Source: Baffinella frigidus | Taxonomy: Eukaryota > Cryptophyceae > Cryptomonadales > Baffinellaceae | Direction of reading: 5' to 3' | Length of the DNA stretch: 22,645 nucleotides | Assembly: GCA_026770585.1 (NCBI GenBank) | Contig: MU646524.1 | Coordinates: 408,149-430,793 of the forward strand | Shown here: positions 1 through 8,348 of the stretch, piece by piece | Layout: every line of letters starts with the position of its first letter | Position numbering within the stretch: position 1 is the first letter of the stretch | Position numbers and translations under genes: made by a program | Notes under the pieces: model-generated | What the model was told of the DNA's origin: nothing | What the model saw: only the letters and a program-made list of their open reading frames with translations | The model's database searches: none

Positions 1-96
1 TGCCATCTGTCCTTGCCACATGTGCGTCTGTCCTTGCCATCTGTCCTTGCCACATGTGCGTCTGTCCTTGCCATCTGTCCTTGCCACATGTGCGTG
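1..96. repeat. 34 bp tandem minisatellite, about 2.8 copies
   Basis: The block TGCCATCTGTCCTTGCCACA... recurs with a period of exactly 34 bases at 1, 35 and 69, and the last copy runs into CATGTGCG near 96. Copies are essentially identical, so the array is young. An ATG inside it (13) opens a long frame into the coiled-coil exon downstream, but that start is repeat-derived and unlikely to be real. Confidence 0.9.
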
Positions 97-207
97 GCCG
101 AGGCTGGGGGACCAACTCTAGAGTTTTCGGAACTTTGGGGGGCAACTCCGAACCTGTGTAGTGGGGCGAAGGTCGATTTCCGGCTGAGGCCGTGCGTGGT
201 GCGGCAG

Positions 208-2133
208 AGAAAGGAGGAGAAGGACGCCGAGCAGAAAGAGGAGGATGACGACAACGACGACGACGGCGACGACGCAGAAAGCATGGAGGAACTCGAGGAG
301 GAAGTGCTGGAGCTGCGCGAAGAGGCGGCGCGGCTGCGTCTGGAGTCGGATCGGTACCGCGAGGAGCGGGACCAGGCGCAGGCGTACCCCTACCTCCTAA
401 ACACTCAACACAAACATGAAATACGAAACACGAATCACGAAACCCCAAAATCCACAACCCAAAACTTAAACCCCAAAACCCAAAACCCAAAATCCAAAAC
501 CCAAAACCCAAAACCCAAACCCCAAACCCCATACCCCGAACCCCAAACCCCAAACCCCATACCCCAAACCCCAAACCCCAAACCCCAAACCCCAAACCGA
601 AACCCGAAACCATAAACCCTAAACCATAAAACCCTGGTTCAGGCGCACGGGGAGCGCATGCGCGCCGACCTCGCGGTAAGCAGCCCCCTCAACCCCGGAA
701 CTTTGAACATTAAACCCGGAACCTTGAACATTCACCCCAAACCCTAAACTCTAAGCCCTAAGCCCTCAACCCTGAACCCTTAACCCTGAAACCTGAAGTC
801 TGAACCCTGAACCCTGAACCCAAAACCCAAAACCCGAAACCCGGAGCCCTACACAAGGATGTCCAGAGCCCTGCGGAACTGTCCTTGCTTCTTACCCCCT
901 CTCTTCAAGCCACACAGCGGACGTGCGAGGGATTTTGTATAACCCGCTAGTGAATAGTCCCTAGGTCCTGCGGTAGGCAATCCCGTAGGGACCGGGGAGT
1001 GCATGCGCGCCGTTCTCACAGTCAGCAGCACGCTAACCTCTAAACCCCAAATATTAAACCCCAAACCACCCCCAACCCCAACCCCCAAACCTCAAACCCA
1101 AAACCCAAAACCCTAAACACTAAACCCTGAACCCTGAACCCTAAACCTAAACCCATAAACCCTCAACCGCTCGGACACACAGGGTATTTCGGCGAAGGGA
1201 CACGCGGTGGTGCGCCTCAACACCTCCCTCATGGCGCAAATCAAGGTGCCCCCTCTTCAACCACCCCCACCCCGTGTGAGACGGGCTCCAGGTCGGGCCT
1301 GCCTCGGGTGGAGAGATAAGTCATTTATGCAGACATTGCAGGGGTGCCTCGCTCATAAGAAAGAGCCCCCCCCCCTAGGACCACCACAGGCCCGTAGGCA
1401 TAGCCCTACTGTAGGGTCCTAGGATGAGGCGGTTTCTTATGAGCGAGGTACCCCTGTAGAGGGTGTAGGGTGTAGGGTGTAGGGTGCAGGGTGCAGGATG
1501 GAGGGTGTCCGAACCGTCCCCTCCGGCGTGCCGCGTCAGCAGCTGGAAAAGCTTCTCCAGAGAATTGCCAGCCTGTGCTCTCCCGGCCCATCCTCCTAAA
1601 ACGGGAGAGAGAGACAGAAACGGCCTCTGGCTGTACTCTCCATGCCCATCCATCCTCACCGCTGAGCAGCCAACGGGGGCTTCACGGATACAGTCCATCT
1701 AAACCATTTGTACTAGAATCGTATCCATTGCCCTGGATTTCAACCAACGCGACACGGACATGGGCCGCTGCTAAGTGGAGCGCTGGTCTCTTCCTGCTCA
1801 CCCTCCGAAATCTATGCTTTCCCTGCTCACCCCCCTCCAACGGTGTTGTCTCCCTGCCCACCTTCCCAAAGCGCTGTGCTCTCCCAGCTCATTCCCCTTG
1901 AGCGCTTTTGTATCCCTGCCCACCCTCCTAAAGCGCTCTGCTCGCTCTGCCCACCCTCGTAAATATGTCTTTTCCCTGCCCGCACTCCTACAGCTATCGG
2001 TCCCTAACGTGGCACACGTCCCGGTCTGCAGGAAATGAAGGCGGGGTCTCCCCAGAAAAGCGACTCCGGTCCGCCAGCCGCAGCGTCCGAAAGCGACGCT
2101 GCCCACGGTTCAGCCCACGGTTCGGGAGATTAG
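208..2133 (+). CDS. Coiled-coil protein, 3' part of a split gene (function unknown)
   Basis: Proposed exons: 208-383 (or 208-381), 643-675, 1183-1245 and terminal 2032-2133, with a possible extra exon near 1493-1570. The first exon follows a TGCGGCAG acceptor and encodes an acidic run (EEDDDNDDDGDDAE) and then a heptad-like charged coiled coil (MEELEEEVLELREEAARLR). The next two exons are phase 0 at both ends: AHGERMRADLA (11 aa, CAG/GTAAGC borders) and GISAKGHAVVRLNTSLMAQIK minus its last residue in the 20-residue quote limit (21 aa). The last exon follows GTCTGCAG and reads EMKAGSPQKSDSGPPAAASE to a TAG at 2131-2133. To keep AHGERM in frame, exon 1 must end at 381 before a GC donor (CAG/GCGTAC); the normal GT at 384 shifts the frame, so this border is uncertain. 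The 5' end is outside the window. No family recognised; acidic coiled-coil proteins are often scaffold or motor-associated, but nothing here proves a role. Confidence 0.5.
910..986. repeat. Dispersed repeat, copy 1 of 2
   Basis: CCACACAGCGGAC...GGGATTT...AACCC...CGGTAGGCAATCCCGTAGG resembles 5630-5712, which has CCACACAGCGGAC...GGGATTTCGAACAACCC...CAGTAGGCAATCCGTAGG. Both copies lie in introns just beside telomere-like arrays. Nature unknown; likely an old short mobile element. Confidence 0.65.
988..1018 (+). pseudogene. Relic second copy of the AHGERMRADLA micro-exon
   Basis: ACCGGGGAGTGCATGCGCGC CGTTCTCAC lines up with exon 643-675 (CACGGGGAGCGCATGCGCGC CGACCTCGC). The donor GCGGTAAGCAG has become ACAGTCAGCAG, so the 5' splice site is lost. 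It sits in the intron downstream of the intact micro-exon and looks like a decayed tandem exon duplicate. Confidence 0.55.
1339..1457. mobile_element. MITE-like palindromic element, family A, full copy
   Basis: Ends are CAGGGGTGCCTCGCTCATAA and, inverted, TTATGAGCGAGGTACCCCTG. The interior (CCCCCCCTAGGACCACCACAGG...CCTACTGTAGGGTCCTAGG) is itself palindromic, so almost the whole ~119 bp folds into one hairpin. No coding capacity: a non-autonomous element. It lies in an intron of the coiled-coil gene. At least eight relatives occur in this window; a clear target duplication is not visible. Confidence 0.85.
1458..1500. repeat. Short GTGTAGG telomere-variant array
   Basis: GGGTGTAGGGTGTAGGGTGC repeats directly after the MITE. 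It is a G-rich heptamer variant (GGGTGTA), opposite in polarity to the C-rich arrays upstream. Confidence 0.75.
1570..2000. repeat. Degenerate pyrimidine-rich minisatellite, unit ~35 bp
   Basis: Irregular copies of a unit like CCCTGCCCACCCTCCTAAAG CGCTCTG recur about nine times, including near 1575, 1795, 1820, 1850, 1880, 1913, 1940 and 1972. It forms the polypyrimidine-rich body of the last intron of the coiled-coil gene, whose acceptor is at 2029-2031. Frames through it are repeat artefacts. Confidence 0.7.
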
Positions 2134-2145
2134 AACACCTCGGTA

Positions 2146-2200
2146 CAGGGGTACCTCGCTCATAAGAAAATGCCTCCTCCTAGGACCATACAGTAGGCCG
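2146..2200. mobile_element. Family A MITE, 5' end only
   Basis: CAGGGGTACCTCGCTCATAAGAAA is followed by CTAGGACC and CAGTAGGCC, then similarity passes into the family B element. The right end is missing, which suggests that B inserted into, or recombined with, an A copy. Confidence 0.75.
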
Positions 2201-2300
2201 TGGCCAGTAGGCTCATACGTGAGGAACCTACCGTAGGGTCCTAGGACATGCCTAGGACCTCTTTGCGGTCAAATTTGACCGCATCGCCACTTAAGGGATA
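2201..2300. mobile_element. MITE-like element, family B, copy 1
   Basis: It matches 10519-10622 over CCAGTAGGCTCATAC, CCTACCGTAGGGTCCTAGGA, CATGCCTAGG and the right end CACTTAAGGGATA. The loop region differs: TGCGGTCAAATTTGACCGCA here and GGGCGATTATTCGCCC there. Both keep a perfect hairpin, so stem structure persists while sequence changes. Confidence 0.7.
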
Positions 2301-2373
2301 GGGATATCTCGTGTAAAGGAACCCGTAACTTAAGAACCCGCACCGGGTGTGGAGCCTGCGTGTTCTTAATGGT

Positions 2374-2739
2374 GTACCAGAGGGTTGACTAAATCTCAAG
2401 AGGATTAGTCAACCCGCTGGTACTGATCGACCGACCGACCCTCAAGCAAGGGACCCTGTGGTGCAGCGCTGTAGGATACATGAAGAATGCCAGTAGGAAG
2501 CGCGCGAGAGAGGAAGACACGAGGCATGTCGGGGTTTATTGAAGGAAGGTTTGCGGTACATGGGGAGCCTGGATGATAAGGTGCGTGTAATCTGAAGACG
2601 CTCGCCTTTTCGTTCTTAATTTTCAAGAACAATACAGGGATACCTCGCCTATCATAAGAACACCCTTGCTCGAGGATTGGCCGGTCGTAGTAACATAGGG
2701 TTGACTCCACGCGAGATTGAGTCAACCCTCTGGTACCAA
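2374..2739. mobile_element. Non-autonomous element with ~85 bp inverted ends, each containing its own hairpin
   Basis: The left end (2374-2458) reads ACCAGAGGGTTGACTAAATC...GATTAGTCAACCCGCTGGTAC...CTCAAGCAAGGG. The right end (about 2655-2739), read on the minus strand, gives ACCAGAGGGTTGACTCAATC...GAGTCAACCC...CTCGAGCAAGGG. Each end therefore carries an inner GTTGACT/AGTCAAC hairpin. The interior (2460-2650) has no convincing ORF. A single end of the same family lies at 10418-10510. Confidence 0.7.
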
Positions 2740-3388
2740 ATTAGAAACACGCAGGGGTCGAGTCCGTGCCGTCTCCTTAAGTCACGGGTTCTTGTACACG
2801 GGGTTTCCCTGTAGGGAAAACGGGCGCCTTCTCGGTGTTATTTGCAATTTTCAACTTGCACCACTCGGGAACCCAGTTTTCCTTGGAAATTTGGACACTT
2901 TTTTCGAGCCGAAAATTCACCTGCTCCATTCTCCGGGAGGGTAAGTTATGTCAGGTCAGATTTTTTTCTGTGTGTTAAGGTCCGCAAAAAGGGTGTGTGC
3001 GGACCTTGAACAATCAAGGTCCACAGAAAATGTTTGTGGTGTGCGCACCTTAAATAATTGAGGTCCACATCTCAATTTACTGGGTGTGACCTTAGTTTTC
3101 GTGACCTTAACCTCGAGTGACCCCTGAACATAATTCTCTACCGTTTAATAAGTGCTCCCAACATACATGTAGGCGGACACCCCACCCTTCTGCAGAAAGG
3201 ATCACCTTGACATCACCCTGTCCGTAGAAAAAGATCCACTTGTTTTACAAGGCAGAACTTTCTAAAAGGTAATTCTCAAGTGGAGGATGTGAAGGTGTGA
3301 TAGATCTGCGTACCGCGCCCGGACCAATAATACTACGGAGGAAAATAGATTCTAGGGCACGTCCGGTTTGCACCTGACAAAATTTACT
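2740..3388. other. Gene-free stretch with small hairpins
   Basis: No coding exon recognised. AT content is higher than elsewhere. GTCCGCAAAAAGGGTGTGTGCGGAC (about 2980-3004, quoted in halves GTCCGC/GCGGAC) forms a short hairpin, and 3018-3052 gives a looser one. A diverged copy of repeat C lies near 3147-3235 (CCCAACATACATGTAGGCGG ACACC...CTGCAGAAAGGATCACC). Confidence 0.55.
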
Positions 3389-3590
3389 AGTGTGGCCGAC
3401 GACAACCCATGAACTAATCTTATAACTACAAGTTTTTTGTTAAAAACTGAAACTGCCCGGGGCATGGGTCTTTTTTTTGACTGAAAACTGGCCAGTTTAT
3501 TGGTGTACAAAACTGATGGTGTAAAAAGCTGATGGGTAGCCTTCTCTTGTGCTTAATGGGTTGCCATTGTCCTGACTCGTCGGCCACACT
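3389..3590. mobile_element. 202 bp element with inverted ends AGTGTGGCCGACGA
   Basis: The left end AGTGTGGCCGACGACAACCCAT is matched inverted at 3555-3590 by ATGGGTTGCC...CGTCGGCCACACT (halves separated by a short insertion). The interior is AT-rich with T-runs and no ORF. Flanks TTACT and AACTT hint at a short target duplication but do not prove it. Confidence 0.75.
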
Positions 3591-3839
3591 AACTTTCACT
3601 CCTTTTTAACGCGGAAATGAGAACATTCCTGGTACAAATCTGACGCACCTGGTACAAACCGGACCTGTACCATAATTGTGGCCGTAGTCTTTTCTACGGA
3701 CGTGACCGGTCGTGTCCTGGGACCGAGGATTTGTAGGATGCTGCCGGCAGCCCACACGTTTTTTTTCCCGCCGGCCGGAACCGCTGGAAAGGGTGGCGAG
3801 GACAAAAGTCTGACAAGGGGAAACAGAACCCTGCAGAAA
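3591..3839. other. Intergenic, nothing coding recognised
   Basis: Contains the short direct repeat CCTGGTACAAA at 3629 and 3649 and a T-run. The motif GGTACAAA/TTTGTACC also occurs in several elements of the window (2725, 12531, 10800). No exon with family similarity was found on either strand. Confidence 0.4.
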
Positions 3840-3968
3840 GAGAACCCCTTTAGGTCCTTTTTAGGTCCTTTAGGTTCTTCGAGCTCTCAACATAGGCGGA
3901 CACCGGAACTGGTTCTGTAGAAAGGCCATGCTTCCTTTCGGATCACATCAAGGCCCCCTGTACAGAGT
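3840..3968 (+). repeat. Dispersed repeat C, copy 2
   Basis: TTCTTCGAGCTCTCAACATA GGCGGACACCGGAACTGGTT CTGTAGAAAGGCCATGCTTC closely matches 9297-9418 and, inverted, 21876-21960. Diverged copies lie at 3147-3235 and 4005-4118. No inverted ends and no ORF. Origin unknown; it could be a degraded retroelement fragment or a SINE-like unit. Confidence 0.8.
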
Positions 3969-4004
3969 TTATGGAGCTTATGGAGCTTATGGAGTTCGAC
4001 CTTT

Positions 4005-4118
4005 AGGTCCTTAGGTTTTAATTTCTCCCAACATAGCCCAACGACACGCCGTTCCGTAGAAGGGATCTGCAGGGAAAGCATTTTTGCTTTCGGATCGCGT
4101 TTCGCTCTCCAGTGCAGA
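4005..4118 (+). repeat. Dispersed repeat C, diverged copy just upstream of the acyltransferase gene
   Basis: AGGTCCTTAGGTT...CTCCCAACATAGCCC...CCGTTCCGTAGAAGGGATC...TTTCGGATCGCG...CAGTGCAGAGGC follows the repeat C order with many substitutions. Its end is about 160 bases before the proposed start codon, so it may supply part of the promoter or 5' UTR (inference). Confidence 0.65.
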
Positions 4119-4276
4119 GGCTCGTGAAGAGGGGATACAGGGTGGCTCTGTTGGGGTGTTTGAGTTGATCCAGAGGATATCTCACTCGCGCACGGATATT
4201 GCCTGTCCGGTGAAAGACGGAGTGTCACGTCCTTCGAGACCGTTTCCTGGACGTGACCGGGGACCAGAGGACCAAG

Positions 4277-7200
4277 ATGATGACGACCCGGGCTCTCGTG
4301 GCCACGGCTCTGCTGCATGCCGGCGTGGATGCCTTCCTGGCGCCTGCACTGCCGCCCGCGTGTGGCAGAGCAACACGGGTGCACGACGCGGGGATCGTGA
4401 TGGGGGCCCCAGCCTCTGGGTTGGGGTGGCAGCTTCCAGCGGGCCCTGCAGCGCGGAAGCATGGGCAGGCGGCGTTTGCGGGGCGGCGGCGCGGTGTGGC
4501 GTGCAGGATGGCAGCGGAAGCGATCACAATGGAGGAGGCCAACAGGTTACCTGCATACTCCAAAATCGGGAGGTTCAAGGTCAAGGGAATGACGGCGAGC
4601 CTGCCACTCGGGCTGCTGTTCCTGCTCGGAGCGATAGGGTGGGCGCTGGTGCTCACGCCCCCCATCGTTATGGCGTGGGTGTTCGCGAAGTGGTTCGACC
4701 CGCTCCGGCGGCGCATCGTCGACAAGGTCGTGAGCCTGTGGGCGTGGGGGGCCTGCCTGGCGATGCTCTACTTCCCGAAGCTCCAAGGCAGGGAGAACCT
4801 CCCCGGGAGGAACGAGGCGGTGATGTACATCCCGAACCACACGTCGTACCTCGACATCTTCACGCTCTCGGGATGCATCCCCCGCAGCTTCAAGTACGTC
4901 TCGAAGCAGGAGATCCTCCAAGTGCCGCCCCCGCCCTGCCCCCAGGGAGGGAGAGAGAGGGGAGGGAGAGGAGAGAGAGGGAGGGGGGGAGAGAGAGAGG
5001 GGAAGGGGAGGAGGGAGAGGCGATCGGATGGAGGAGAGATAGGGGATGCGGGCGGGGGTGACAGGCAGAGGCCACCAACCCTCACAGAAAGCCCAAATCA
5101 CTTCTGTCTATCTTTTCTGGTACAAGGACGTCGGACTCCGGCGGCCTTGTACTGGTTCGAGGACCAACCCGATTGAGGAGTTGAGCCTGCTGTGAAGGCT
5201 GGCGGCCCCTTCTCCGTCTTCCAATCACCCCACTCCATGCATGCAGCATGCATCACATCCATGCATCCAGCATTGCCGTACACCCTGCCGCACGCTCCTC
5301 CCATAGGTAGATGGTAGGGCTCTCGCATAAATGGATTGTTCTGCTCTCGGATAGGTGGATGGGAGTTGGTCCTCGTATAAGTGGATGGTAGGGCCCGCTC
5401 CACTCGCAAGTCGGGCAGGCGGAGGGAGGGGCTGACGCTTAACTTCTAGCTCTGTCCGAGTAGAGTTGGGCGCGTCATAAAATCAATTTAGGCGTCTAAA
5501 TGTTTTAAATTTGTACTGCTGCTCCTGCTGTAAAACTAACAATGACGCCCCCAATTTTTTTCGGTCAGATCTAGAACTTACGTGAATGGACCTGCGCAGG
5601 TGCCGAAAAAGTTTGTTGTTGGCCCTAACCACACAGCGGACTTCAACGGGATTTCGAACAACCCTGAAGCGATAAGACCTACGACCCTACAGTAGGCAAT
5701 CCGTAGGAATACATGGGGGGTTTATAGGGATACGGTCAAACAAACTGAGGGAGAGGAGGGTTTAACGGTTGAGGGAGACGCGCTCAACCCAACCCCCTGA
5801 ACCCTGAACCCTATACGCAGATACCGATCATCGGTTGGGCGATGCAAATGGCGGGACACATTGGGATCAAGCGCATGGTACACCCAAACCCCCAAACCCT
5901 ACACCCTAAACCCTAAACCCTAAACCCTAAATCCTAAACCCTAAACCCTAAACCCTGAAACCTAAACCCTAAACCAGGATAAGCGCTCGCAGCTGCAGAC
6001 GTTCAAGGAGACGGTAAACCCTAAACCCTAAACCACAACCCCTAAACCCCAAACCCTAAACCCCAAGTCCCAAACCTTAAACACTAAAACGTAAAACCTA
6101 AACCCCACAACTCAAATCCCAACCCCCAAACCCCAAGACCCAAACACTAAACCCCAAACCCTAAGCACTAAACCCCAAACCCCACAACTCAATCCTCAAC
6201 CCCCAACCCCCAAACCCTCAACCCCCAACCCCAAACCCCGAACCCCAAACCCCCAATCCCAAACCCCAAACCCTGAACCCTGAACCAGGTGGGGTGCCTG
6301 CAGAACGGGAACTCAGTGGTGACTTTCGCGGAGGTGAGAACCCACCTCCTTAAAACCCTAACCCTAAACCCTAAACTCCAAACCTCAAACTGAACCTAAA
6401 CCTAAACCCTAAACCCTAATCCCTAAACCCTGAACCCTCAACCCTAAACCCTAAACCCTAAACTAAACCTAAACCCTTGACCCACCTCCCTCACCCCCAC
6501 ACCCTGAACTCTGAATCGTAAACCCTCACCCATAAACACTCAAACCTAAACCCTGAAACGTAACCCCTTAACCCTAAACCCTAAACCCTAAACCGTGAAA
6601 CCTAAACCCTAAACGCTGAAACTTGAATCCTAAACCCTCACCCCTCACCCCTACACCCTAAACCCTGAAACCTCAAGACCAAAGACTAAAAACTGAAGTC
6701 TAAACACTAAACCCCAAACCCTACCCCAGGGGACACGGTCGGACGACGGGCGCCTCAAGAGCTTCAAGAAGGGCCCGATCAAGATGGCCATGCGGGTCTA
6801 CCCTAAACCCTGAACCCTGAAACCTAAACCCTGCACCCTACTCTCAACACTCAACACTCAACACTCAACACTCAACACTCAACACTCAACACTCAACACT
6901 CAACACTCAACACTAAACACTGAACACTGAACACTGGACAGTAAACACTGAACCCTAAACACTGAACCCTCAACACTACAAACTAAATCTTAAACCCTGA
7001 ACCCTGAACCCTGAACCCTAAACCCTGAACCCTGAACCCTGAACCCTACACCCTAAAGCCTGAAACCTCAACCGTGAACCCTGAAATGCGCGCAGAAACC
7101 CAAACTCCAAACCCCAAACCCCATACCCCAAACCCCATACCGCAAACCCCAAACCCCAAATCCTAAACCCTGGACCCTAACCGCAGGCTGGCGTGAAGCT

Positions 7201-7776
7201 TGTTCCGATCTCAATCTGCAACCTCTACAAGTGGATGCCAGGCTCGGCCGTAACGTACACCCGAAACCCTGCACCCTAAACCCTGAACCCTACACCCTAA
7301 ACCCTAAACTCTAATTTCTAAACCCGAAACTTCAAACCCTAAACCCTAAACCCTAAACCCTAAACCCTACACCCTAAACCCTACACCCTAAACCCTAAAC
7401 CCTAAAACCTCAAATCTGAACTTTAAACCCTAAACCCTAAACCCTAAACCCTTAACCCCAAACCCCACACCCCAAACCCCACACCTTTAACCCTAACCCT
7501 CAAACCCCAAACCCTAATCCCCACACCCCACACCCCACACCCAAAACCCCAAACCCCAAACCCCAAACCCCACACCCCACACCCTAATCCCTAATCCCCA
7601 AACCCGAAAGCAGGCCCCTGGCGGTCCCGCGCAACGTGATCGTCAAAATCCACCCCGGGATCGACCCCGAGGGAAAGACCGAGGAAGAGGTGCTACAGTA
7701 TGTCTACGATTGCGTCAACGGAGGCCTCCCTGAGCACCAGAAGCACTTGGGGTCTGTCTCGGAGGCTTCGGAGTAA
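4277..7776 (+). CDS. Plastid-type 1-acyl-sn-glycerol-3-phosphate acyltransferase (LPAAT/PlsC family), 7 exons, 359 aa
   Basis: Transfers an acyl chain to lysophosphatidic acid to make phosphatidic acid, the precursor of membrane lipids. Exons: 4277-4921, 5821-5877, 5978-6013, 6289-6333, 6730-6795, 7187-7254, 7614-7776; all GT-AG, phase 0 except the last intron (phase 2), TAA at 7774. Motif I is NHTSYLD (N187, H188, D193); motif II region IPIIGWAMQMAGHIGIKR (216-233); motif III EGTRS (261-265) is split exactly between exons 4 and 5; motif IV is VPISI plus VIVKIHPG (314-321). A hydrophobic segment at about 109-136 is a likely membrane anchor. The N-terminus has a short signal-peptide-like region with VDA^FLAP at 17-23, then an Arg/Ala-rich stretch, as in bipartite plastid presequences of secondary red algae. 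ATG 4277 is preferred over in-frame ATG 4253 because it places the signal peptide at the N-terminus. Exon 3 has only 36 bases. Confidence 0.9.
4943..5047. repeat. GA-rich microsatellite
   Basis: Runs of GGGAGAGAGAGGGGAGGGAG on the plus strand, near-pure purine for ~100 bases. The acyltransferase frame runs through it if intron 1 is not removed, giving an artefactual Gly/Arg/Glu tail. Confidence 0.9.
5446..5520 (+). repeat. Dispersed repeat E, copy 1
   Basis: CTAGCTCTGTCCGAGTAGAG TTGGGCGCGTCATAAAATCA ATTTAGGCGTCTAAATG matches the minus strand of 12324-12400 (CTAGCTCTAACCGAGTAAAG TTGGGCACATCATAAAGTAT). Both copies are intronic, in different genes. Confidence 0.75.
5882..7613 (+). repeat. Telomere-like heptamer arrays that fill acyltransferase introns 2-6
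   Basis: Introns at 5878-5977, 6014-6288, 6334-6729, 6796-7186 and 7255-7613 consist from donor to acceptor of CCCTAAA variants (CCCTAAAC, CCCCAAAC, CCCTGAAC, CCCACACC). The repeats start within a few bases of the donor (GTAAACCCTAAACCC, GTCTACCCTAAACCC, GTACACCCGAAACCC) and end at the acceptor (CCCTAAACCAG, CCCTGAACCAG, CTACCCCAG). All have the C-rich strand on the coding side. A block at 6845-6925 is a near-perfect run of the variant TCAACAC. Confidence 0.92.
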
Positions 7777-7784
7777 TGCGCCGA

Positions 7785-7815
7785 CAGGGGTACTTCGCTC
7801 ATGAGAAAACGAGAA
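7785..7815. mobile_element. Family A MITE fragment (5' end)
   Basis: CAGGGGTACTTCGCTCATGA GAAA is the left end of the family, immediately after the acyltransferase stop codon; the rest is missing. It may lie in that gene's 3' UTR. Confidence 0.7.
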
Positions 7816-7825
7816 ATGCGTGTGG

Positions 7826-7957
7826 GCTGGGGGTTTAGGGTTTAAGGTTTATGCGCAAGGCGGGCGGCCGCGAGTGAGCAGGGGGCTGGGGGGTCAGGGT
7901 TCAGGGTTTAAGGTTTATGCGCGAGGTGTGCGGGTGCGAGTGAGCAGAGAGGTGTGC
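7826..7957. repeat. Two tandem copies of a 66 bp unit
   Basis: TTTAAGGTTTATGCGC...GCGAGTGAGCAG occurs at 7841 and 7907 (period 66). The unit starts with TTTAGGG-like heptamers, so a telomere-type stretch was duplicated with unique sequence. Confidence 0.75.
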
Positions 7958-7991
7958 GGCACGACTGGAGTGCTGCGGGTGGGTTGAACTA

Positions 7992-8111
7992 CAGGGGTAC
8001 CTCGCTCAGAAGAAACCGCCCCCCCTAAGGACCTTACACTAGGTCCATGCCTGGGGTCCTATGGTGGTCCTAGGGGAGGGGGGGCAGTTTCGTATGAGCG
8101 AGGTTCCCCTG
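7992..8111. mobile_element. Family A MITE, full copy
   Basis: Ends CAGGGGTACCTCGCTCAGAA and TATGAGCGAGGTTCCCCTG, with the central palindromic CCTATGGTGGTCCTAGG region; about 120 bp, fully foldable. Confidence 0.88.
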
Positions 8112-8113
8112 TT

Positions 8114-8216
8114 GTCCTTAACGCCCTCTCCCCCCCTGGGTGGGGGCTGGCATGGGATAGGCCCGCCTCGGGGGCTATTAGACTTTGTGGGGGGTGGGGG
8201 GGGGGGGCGTTAAGGA
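8114..8216. mobile_element. 103 bp foldback element, ends GTCCTTAACGCCC
   Basis: GTCCTTAACGCCC...CCCCCCC at the left is matched inverted by GGGGGGG...GCGTTAAGGAC at the right. It lies exactly between two family A copies and differs from them in sequence, so it is a separate family. Confidence 0.7.
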
Positions 8217-8228
8217 CTAGTGTGGGTA

Positions 8229-8348
8229 CAGGGGTACCTCGCTCAAAAAAAAACGCCCCCCCCTAGAGGACCCTACAGTAGGCCTATGCCTAGGGCCCTG
8301 TGGTGGTCCTAGGGGGGGAGGCGGTTTCTTATGAGCGAGGTACCCCTG
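8229..8348. mobile_element. Family A MITE, full copy
   Basis: CAGGGGTACCTCGCTCA, then an A-run where other copies have TAAGAAA, then CCTACAGTAGGCCTATGCC, ending TTTCTTATGAGCGAGGTACC CCTG. Confidence 0.88.

Larger units (their letters stand above)
400..1180 (+). repeat. Degenerate telomere-like heptamer arrays in introns (C-rich strand on +)
   Basis: Three stretches (about 400-632, 690-845 and 1038-1170) consist of CCCAAAACCC, CCCCAAACCCC, CCCTAAACC and CCCTGAACC units, i.e. variants of CCCTAAA. They fill the proposed introns between exons of the coiled-coil gene, starting close to the donor and running to the acceptor. Unit sequence drifts locally: CCCAAAAC first, CCCCAAAC near 540-590, CCCTGAAC near 770-820. 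Confidence 0.85.
4922..5820 (+). other. Intron 1 of the acyltransferase, built of unrelated repeats
   Basis: Donor CCAA/GTGCCG, acceptor ATACGCAG. In order it holds a purine-rich GGGAGA microsatellite (4943-5047), a GCATGCA-rich patch (5236-5270), a degenerate ~35 bp minisatellite (TAGGTGGATGG type, about 5300-5395), dispersed repeat E (5446-5520), a second copy of the 910-986 repeat (5630-5712), and a short stretch of CCCTGAACCC before the acceptor. Unlike introns 2-6 it is not mainly telomere-like. Confidence 0.75.

Noticed and set aside
13-615. 200-residue open frame beginning in the 34 bp repeat
   Set aside because: Only 208-383 has protein-like character; the start lies in a minisatellite and the end is translated telomere-like repeat (NPKPQTP-type).
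849-1088. Minus-strand 79-residue frame
   Set aside because: It spans a dispersed repeat and a telomere-like array; no family feature.
1406-1698. Minus-strand frames with YRGTSLIRN...LGPYSRAMP peptides (also at 8706-8924 and 15513-15785)
   Set aside because: These peptides are translations of the family A MITE and recur wherever it lies.
5882-7613. True telomere or chromosome end
   Set aside because: Arrays are degenerate, interrupted by conserved exons and present in both orientations, so they are internal.
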